Positions 60,050-64,000 of a DNA stretch of 64,000 bases are shown one piece after another. A program made the translations under genes and the position numbers. Numbering within the stretch: position 1 is the first letter of the stretch; every line of letters begins with the position of its first letter. The notes beneath the pieces were generated by a model. That model was not told where the DNA came from, searched no databases, and saw only the letters and a program-made list of their open reading frames with translations. The stretch is taken from the NCBI GenBank assembly GCA_900543055.1, contig UQQI01000001.1, forward strand, positions 58,831 through 122,830, in the 5' to 3' direction. Source of the DNA: an uncultured Mollicutes bacterium (GTDB taxonomy: Bacteria > Bacillota_I > Bacilli_A > RF39 > UBA660).

Positions 60050-60090
60050 TTGAAATAATTTAATGATAAAATAATATTGGAGGTATTAAA

Positions 60091-61242
60091 ATGAATTTTG
60101 AGGTAGAATACAATCCAAAAAATAATAAAGAAAATATATCTAAAAAATATGGAAAAACTGTAAAAAGAAAAAAGAAAAAGTCATCAAATAAAAGAAAAAA
60201 ATTAATTTTAGTATCAACAATACTCTTTATTTTTTTAGCAACTTCTATACCTATGTATTTCTATTTAAACAGTAATACACAAACACCAGTTGTTAAAATA
60301 CCAGAAGAAAAAACAAAGAAATTAACAATTTTTGACGAAAATAGTAATGAGCGACCTATAGCTATTATGATTGATAATAATGTAGGTAATAATAATCATA
60401 TCGGATTACAAGAATCATATTTAAATTACGAAATAATTGTAGAAGGCGGATTAACCAGAATAATGGCAATTTTTAAAGATAAGAATGTATCTACCATAGG
60501 ACCTGTACGAAGTTCAAGACATTATTTTTTAGATTATGCATTAGAAAATGATGCAATATATACTCATTATGGTTGGAGTACATATGCACAATCAGATATC
60601 TCAGCGTTAAAAATTAATAATATTAATGGTTTAACAGATGAAACCCCATTTTGGAGAGATAAAACAATCCAAGCACCTCATAATGTTTTTACATCGCTTA
60701 ACAAGATAAAGTCTTCAGCCTTAGAAAAAAATTATAAATTGACAACTAACAATTGGAAAAACTTTAATTATAATCCAAAAGAAATAAATTTAAATGAGAA
60801 ATTTGAAAGTACTCCATCTCAAGAAAACGAGTCAGAAACAAAAAATTATGTATTAAGGGCTAACAATATATCTATGAATTATTCAAACAGTCAAATAAGA
60901 AGTTATCAGTATGATAGTACTAATAAATATTATTTACGTTTTATGAATGGAGCAAGTCATAATGACAAAGAGACTGGAGAAAACTTACATTACAAGAATG
61001 TTATAATTGAAAAAGTATATAATTACTCAATTGATAGTTATGGAAGACAAGATTTAACAACAACTGGAACAGGAGAAGGATATTTTGTAACAGACGGCTA
61101 CGCAGTACCTATAAACTGGACAAAATCTTCTAGAAGTGCTAAAACTAAATATACATATAAAAATGGTGAAGAAATTGAATTGAATGATGGAAATACATTT
61201 ATTCAAATCATACCAACATCAAGTGATATAATAATTGAATAG
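60091..61242 (+). CDS. DUF3048 (YerB-like) membrane-anchored protein
   Basis: A 383-residue protein with a very basic N-terminus, one membrane helix (LILVSTILFIFLATSIPMYF near 38-58) and an extracytoplasmic DUF3048 domain: NERPIAIMIDNNVGNNNHIG, IVEGGLTRIMAIF, IGPVRSSRHYFLDYALEN and YTHYGWSTYAQ. YerB of Bacillus is a lipoprotein; here there is no lipobox, only a membrane anchor. Role likely at the cell envelope. TTGGAGG precedes the ATG. It is ten bases upstream of gpsA, so probably co-transcribed. Confidence 0.82.
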   Translation: MNFEVEYNPKNNKENISKKYGKTVKRKKKKSSNKRKKLILVSTILFIFLATSIPMYFYLNSNTQTPVVKIPEEKTKKLTIFDENSNERPIAIMIDNNVGNNNHIGLQESYLNYEIIVEGGLTRIMAIFKDKNVSTIGPVRSSRHYFLDYALENDAIYTHYGWSTYAQSDISALKINNINGLTDETPFWRDKTIQAPHNVFTSLNKIKSSALEKNYKLTTNNWKNFNYNPKEINLNEKFESTPSQENESETKNYVLRANNISMNYSNSQIRSYQYDSTNKYYLRFMNGASHNDKETGENLHYKNVIIEKVYNYSIDSYGRQDLTTTGTGEGYFVTDGYAVPINWTKSSRSAKTKYTYKNGEEIELNDGNTFIQIIPTSSDIIIE

Positions 61243-61251
61243 GAGAATAAA

Positions 61252-62226
61252 ATGAAAATAGGATTATTTGGAACAGGGGCATACGGAATAGCCTTATGTA
61301 GCATATTATCACATAATAATCATGATATTACTATGTGGACTAAAATAGAAAAAGAAAAAGAAGAATTATTGACAACAAGATGTAATAAAGAAAAACTTCC
61401 AAATTATAAAATTGATGCAAAAGTAAAAATCACTTCAGATATTGAAGAAACTGTTAAAGATAAAGATTTATTGATAATTGCAATACCAGCAGCCTTCGTA
61501 ACATCTTTATGCGAAGAATTAGAACCATATATAAAGGATAATCATATTTTGATTGCCACAAAGGGAATCGAACAAGGAACAGGATTATTTATAAATGAAA
61601 TTGTAGAACAAAAACTAAATACAAAGAATGTTGCAGTTATAAGTGGACCATCATTTGCAATTGACTTAACTACTGGTATGCCAGCAGGGTTAACAGTTGC
61701 AAGTAAAACACCAGAAACAATATTGTTGACAAGGCAAGCACTTCAAAATAATTATATTAAGCTAAGAGATACAACAGATGTAATTGGAGTTGAGATTTGT
61801 GGATCTATAAAAAATGTTATTGCCTTAGCAGCTGGCATGTTAGAAGGATTAAAAGCAAATGAATCAACAAAAGCTATGCTATTAACTGAAGCAGTACATG
61901 ACATGGAAAATATTTTAGATGCCTTTGATTGTGACAAGAGAACCGTTACATCATTTGCAGGCATAGGTGATTTATTGCTTACATGTACTTCAACTAAAAG
62001 TAGAAACTACAGTTTTGGAAAATTAATTGGAGAAAAACCTAATAAAGAAGAAATTGACAACTACTTGAAGAATACAACTGTAGAAGGATTTTACACTTTA
62101 GAATCAATATATCAAGTTTTGAAAAATAGAAAAGTTACAATTCCTATAATTGATTTAATATATGAAATTATTGTAAATGGAAAAGACCCCAAATTATTAT
62201 TACTTTTCCTAGTGTATAAATCATAG
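61252..62226 (+). CDS. gpsA: Glycerol-3-phosphate dehydrogenase [NAD(P)+]
   Basis: GpsA (324 residues) makes sn-glycerol 3-phosphate from dihydroxyacetone phosphate, the entry to phospholipid synthesis. The dinucleotide fold starts GLFGTGAYGIALCSIL; IATKGIEQGTG, SGPSFAIDL and CGSIKNVIALAAGMLEGL (catalytic Lys) follow, then TSFAGIGDLLLTCTSTKSRN. TAGGAG precedes the ATG. Length is normal. No odd features. Confidence 0.95.
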   Translation: MKIGLFGTGAYGIALCSILSHNNHDITMWTKIEKEKEELLTTRCNKEKLPNYKIDAKVKITSDIEETVKDKDLLIIAIPAAFVTSLCEELEPYIKDNHILIATKGIEQGTGLFINEIVEQKLNTKNVAVISGPSFAIDLTTGMPAGLTVASKTPETILLTRQALQNNYIKLRDTTDVIGVEICGSIKNVIALAAGMLEGLKANESTKAMLLTEAVHDMENILDAFDCDKRTVTSFAGIGDLLLTCTSTKSRNYSFGKLIGEKPNKEEIDNYLKNTTVEGFYTLESIYQVLKNRKVTIPIIDLIYEIIVNGKDPKLLLLFLVYKS

Positions 62227-62259
62227 TAAAAAATAATAATAGTAGTATTAAAAATATTA

Positions 62260-62268
62260 TGTTATAAT
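62260..62268 (+). promoter_or_regulatory. Extended -10 promoter of the DUF308 gene
   Basis: TG-T-TATAAT at 62260-62268, 26 bases before the start codon. Confidence 0.6.
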
Positions 62269-62294
62269 TTTGTTATGGTAAAGGAGGAAATAAA

Positions 62295-62957
62295 GTGAGC
62301 AATTTAATGAAGAAAATGTTTAAATCATCATTACTTAATTCCATTATGTTAGTTGTTTTAGGTTTTTTACTAATTTTTGAATCAGAAGCGACAATAGTTT
62401 CAATTTCCTATATTATAGGAGCGATAATTATTGTATTAGGTGTAGTTGCCGGTTTAAAGTATGTAAAAAATATTAATAATAATTCTAGAAATGAGTTAGA
62501 TATAGTATATGGAATTGTAAGTGTTGTTTTAGGTGTTGTTATAATAAAAAATCCTCATGCAATAGCAAGTATTATACCTTTTATAGTTGGAATAATAATT
62601 ATTATTAATAGTGCTGCAAAGTTACAATATAGTATAGAAATGAAAAACAATGAAAATTCTTTATGGAAAACTACAATGATTATATCTCTTATAACAACTA
62701 TATGTGGAATAATATTAATTTTTAATCCGTTTAGTGGTGCAGTCTTAATAACTAGAGTAGTTGGAATTTTAATTCTAATATATGCAGTTCTTGATATTTC
62801 TTCAACATTAACAATAAAAAATACATTTAATCAAATACATGAAGCAATAGAAGAAACAACAATTATTGATGCTGATGTTATAGAAGAAAAAAACAAGAAG
62901 AAAAAGAGCAATAGAAAGAAAAAGTCAAAAAAAGGGGATCAAGAAAATGATGATTAA
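62295..62957 (+). CDS. DUF308 (HdeD-like) membrane protein
   Basis: A 220-residue protein with six hydrophobic helices in three similar pairs (for example MLVVLGFLLIFESEATIVSI and IVSVVLGVVIIKNPHAIASI), the DUF308 repeat pattern, and a highly basic cytosolic tail (about 195-220). HdeD is linked to acid stress in enterics but most members are uncharacterised. The start is GTG at 62295 after AAGGAGG, or ATG at 62307. Its end overlaps the next small gene by 11 bases. Confidence 0.78.
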   Translation: MSNLMKKMFKSSLLNSIMLVVLGFLLIFESEATIVSISYIIGAIIIVLGVVAGLKYVKNINNNSRNELDIVYGIVSVVLGVVIIKNPHAIASIIPFIVGIIIIINSAAKLQYSIEMKNNENSLWKTTMIISLITTICGIILIFNPFSGAVLITRVVGILILIYAVLDISSTLTIKNTFNQIHEAIEETTIIDADVIEEKNKKKKSNRKKKSKKGDQENDD

Positions 62958-63120
62958 TAATTATGCACTTATCCTTGGATTAATGGATACATTAAATGAT
63001 TGGAATGATAAATTAAATGGTTTTGCTAGTGACCATATGGATAATGTTGCAATTGGTACAGTTATTGTTGGAGTATTAATTGTAATTGCTTTTTGGGGAG
63101 TACAAACTCTTAATAAATAA
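62947..63120 (+). CDS. 57-residue single-helix membrane protein
   Basis: A short gene starting inside the end of the DUF308 gene, after AAAAGGGGATCAAG. The product begins MMINNYALILGLMDTLNDWN, has DHMDNVA, then a membrane helix (IGTVIVGVLIVIAFWGVQTL). Overlap with a membrane-protein gene and a good binding site suggest a co-produced small subunit. Not recognised. Confidence 0.6.
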   Translation: MMINNYALILGLMDTLNDWNDKLNGFASDHMDNVAIGTVIVGVLIVIAFWGVQTLNK

Positions 63121-63204
63121 AATATGGATATATGTAATTCGCATTTTTTTGGTTATTTGTCAAATAGTGTTGGTGAACAATAAATTTGATAAATGAATTG
63201 TTTA

Positions 63205-63231
63205 GAGAGAGTGATTTTTTATCACTCTTTT
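63205..63231 (+). terminator. Terminator after the small membrane gene
   Basis: AGAGAGTGAT and ATCACTCTTT pair around a T6 loop, followed by T. The stem is nine to ten pairs. Confidence 0.8.
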
Positions 63232-63239
63232 AGAATATC

Positions 63240-63836
63240 TTCTAAAATATTTATCTAAATCAATAGATTTTCTTGAATCTTGAATAACAAAGATCTTTCC
63301 TTTAGTATCTTTTGTAGCTTTAAATTCATACTAATTCATAGATTCTGGTAAGGTAGGATGTCTTAGAACTGTATGAGAAGAAATTTCAGATAACTTTCTA
63401 TCTATTTTAGAAACAGAAACATCTAATCTTTTAGAAATATCTTTTTCGCTTTGTTTTATCATGAGTTCAAGTTTTATTTGAAGTTCAGTATTATTAGAGA
63501 TATTTTTATTTTTATCAATTAAACTAGTCTTAGCAATAAAAGTTTTGTTACAGTTTCTACAGAAAAATCTTTTTTTATGAAGTATTAATAAAGAAAAGCA
63601 ATTTGAAATTTTAGGAGTTTTAACTTTACAATTTTTTTGTATCCCCATTTTATGATTGAATTATGAGATTCATTAACCCAACCGCAGCATGGACAAAAAT
63701 CAGGGATATAAGTTAAAATACCTTCGATAATCTTATATTTCTTATTTTTAATGATTCTTTCTTCAATATTAGGTAAAATAAAGATATTTCTATCTTCAAT
63801 ATTTAATAAATTTAAGATATAATTGTTCATAGACAT
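63240..63836 (-). pseudogene. Decayed ISL3-family transposase fragment
   Basis: The N-terminal third of an ISL3-type transposase in pieces. MSMNNYILNLLNIEDRNIFI and YIPDFCPCCGWVNESHN (zinc-finger part) are in one frame; FFCRNCNKTFIAKTSLIDKN continues after a frameshift near 63600-63640. An in-frame TAG at 63331 separates TLPESMN from YEFKATKDTKGKIFVIQD, which carries on to about 63240. The DDE core is missing. It cannot make an active transposase. Confidence 0.8.
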
Positions 63837-63930
63837 AGGTTTATTTCTTTCAATGTTAATTTTTTTCCAAATACATTGTATCAAACCTATGTCTTTTTTT
63901 ATAAATAAAAATAGTGTAGTAATTCACTGA

Positions 63931-64000
63931 ACTGAACCACAAAAGTTGGACAGTTTATAAATAGTTTCTAATTAGAGGATTGTAACCTGTAATTAACAGG
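63931..64000 (+). mobile_element. Possible left end of another insertion sequence
   Basis: CTGAACCACAAAAGTTGGAC (63941 onward) resembles IS3-family terminal repeats, which often contain AAAAGTTGGACA. GATTGTAACCTGT followed by TTAACAGG at the very end looks like the start of a hairpin. The window ends here, so no transposase can be seen. Confidence 0.35.

Noticed and set aside
1..64000. Reassigned TGA=Trp code, as in many mollicutes
   Set aside because: TGA ends truA, dinD and the CorA-linked HEPN gene, Trp is encoded by TGG in ribosomal genes, and the tRNA-Trp anticodon is CCA, which does not read UGA.

Overview
The window is AT-rich DNA from a low-GC Gram-positive (Bacillota-type) bacterium. 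Gene order in the ribosomal cluster, strong AGGAGG-type ribosome binding sites, extended -10 promoters and Firmicute-type families all point that way. TGA ends truA and dinD and TAG ends rpmC, rpsM and others, so the standard bacterial code is used and this is not a TGA=Trp mollicute. A LysM amidase and a sortase-type surface protein imply a peptidoglycan wall. I cannot name the species; an uncultured, probably gut-associated Bacillota lineage is an inference.

Layout. 1-9130: 3' part of the S10/spc/alpha ribosomal operon, from rplP (cut by the window edge) to rplQ, lacking rpmD (L30) and map at their usual places. 9200-14920: a short-chain dehydrogenase, two strongly degenerated EcfA-like ATPases without an EcfT, truA, an inserted block of three unknown genes, then rplM-rpsI behind a leader that can form a pseudoknot. 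15000-19475: an orphan holin/M23 endolysin pair, a ZIP metal transporter, and a TetR regulator divergent from an acyl-CoA ligase. 19477-24850: a compact type VII secretion-like operon (EssC ATPase, EsaB ubiquitin-like protein, two small helical proteins). 24847-29690: a zinc-dependent phospholipase C family protein, an Abi_2 HEPN protein, an HtrA-like protease, CorA and a second HEPN-motif protein whose end abuts an insertion sequence. 29690-31209: an IS3-family element. 31211-32743: a sortase-anchored surface protein.

32917-44595 is the most striking part. A LysM N-acetylmuramoyl-L-alanine amidase gene is split by a 10,449-bp element that carries a large serine recombinase, TnpV, a ribbon-helix-helix regulator, a BcgI-like restriction-modification pair, a DUF4268 nuclease-like protein, a HEPN (Ymh-type) protein plus partner behind a small terminated RNA, a helix-turn-helix protein behind an elaborate leader, and dinD under a LexA-type box. 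Joining the two junctions at AGGTG restores the amidase reading frame exactly.

44631-59942, mostly on the minus strand: a membrane-anchored thioredoxin-fold protein, a radical SAM activating-enzyme homologue, a membrane-tethered nucleotidyltransferase, adhE, an ABC1/UbiB kinase, a divergent GroEL paralogue, a DUF4130 / radical-SAM DNA-repair pair in which the radical SAM gene carries one in-frame amber codon, regulators, a secreted protein, a small kinase, tRNA-Trp and an unknown protein. 60091-64000: a DUF3048 protein, gpsA, a DUF308 membrane protein with an overlapping 57-residue membrane peptide, and a decayed ISL3 transposase.

All family assignments come from reading motifs in the translated sequence. 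No database search was run.
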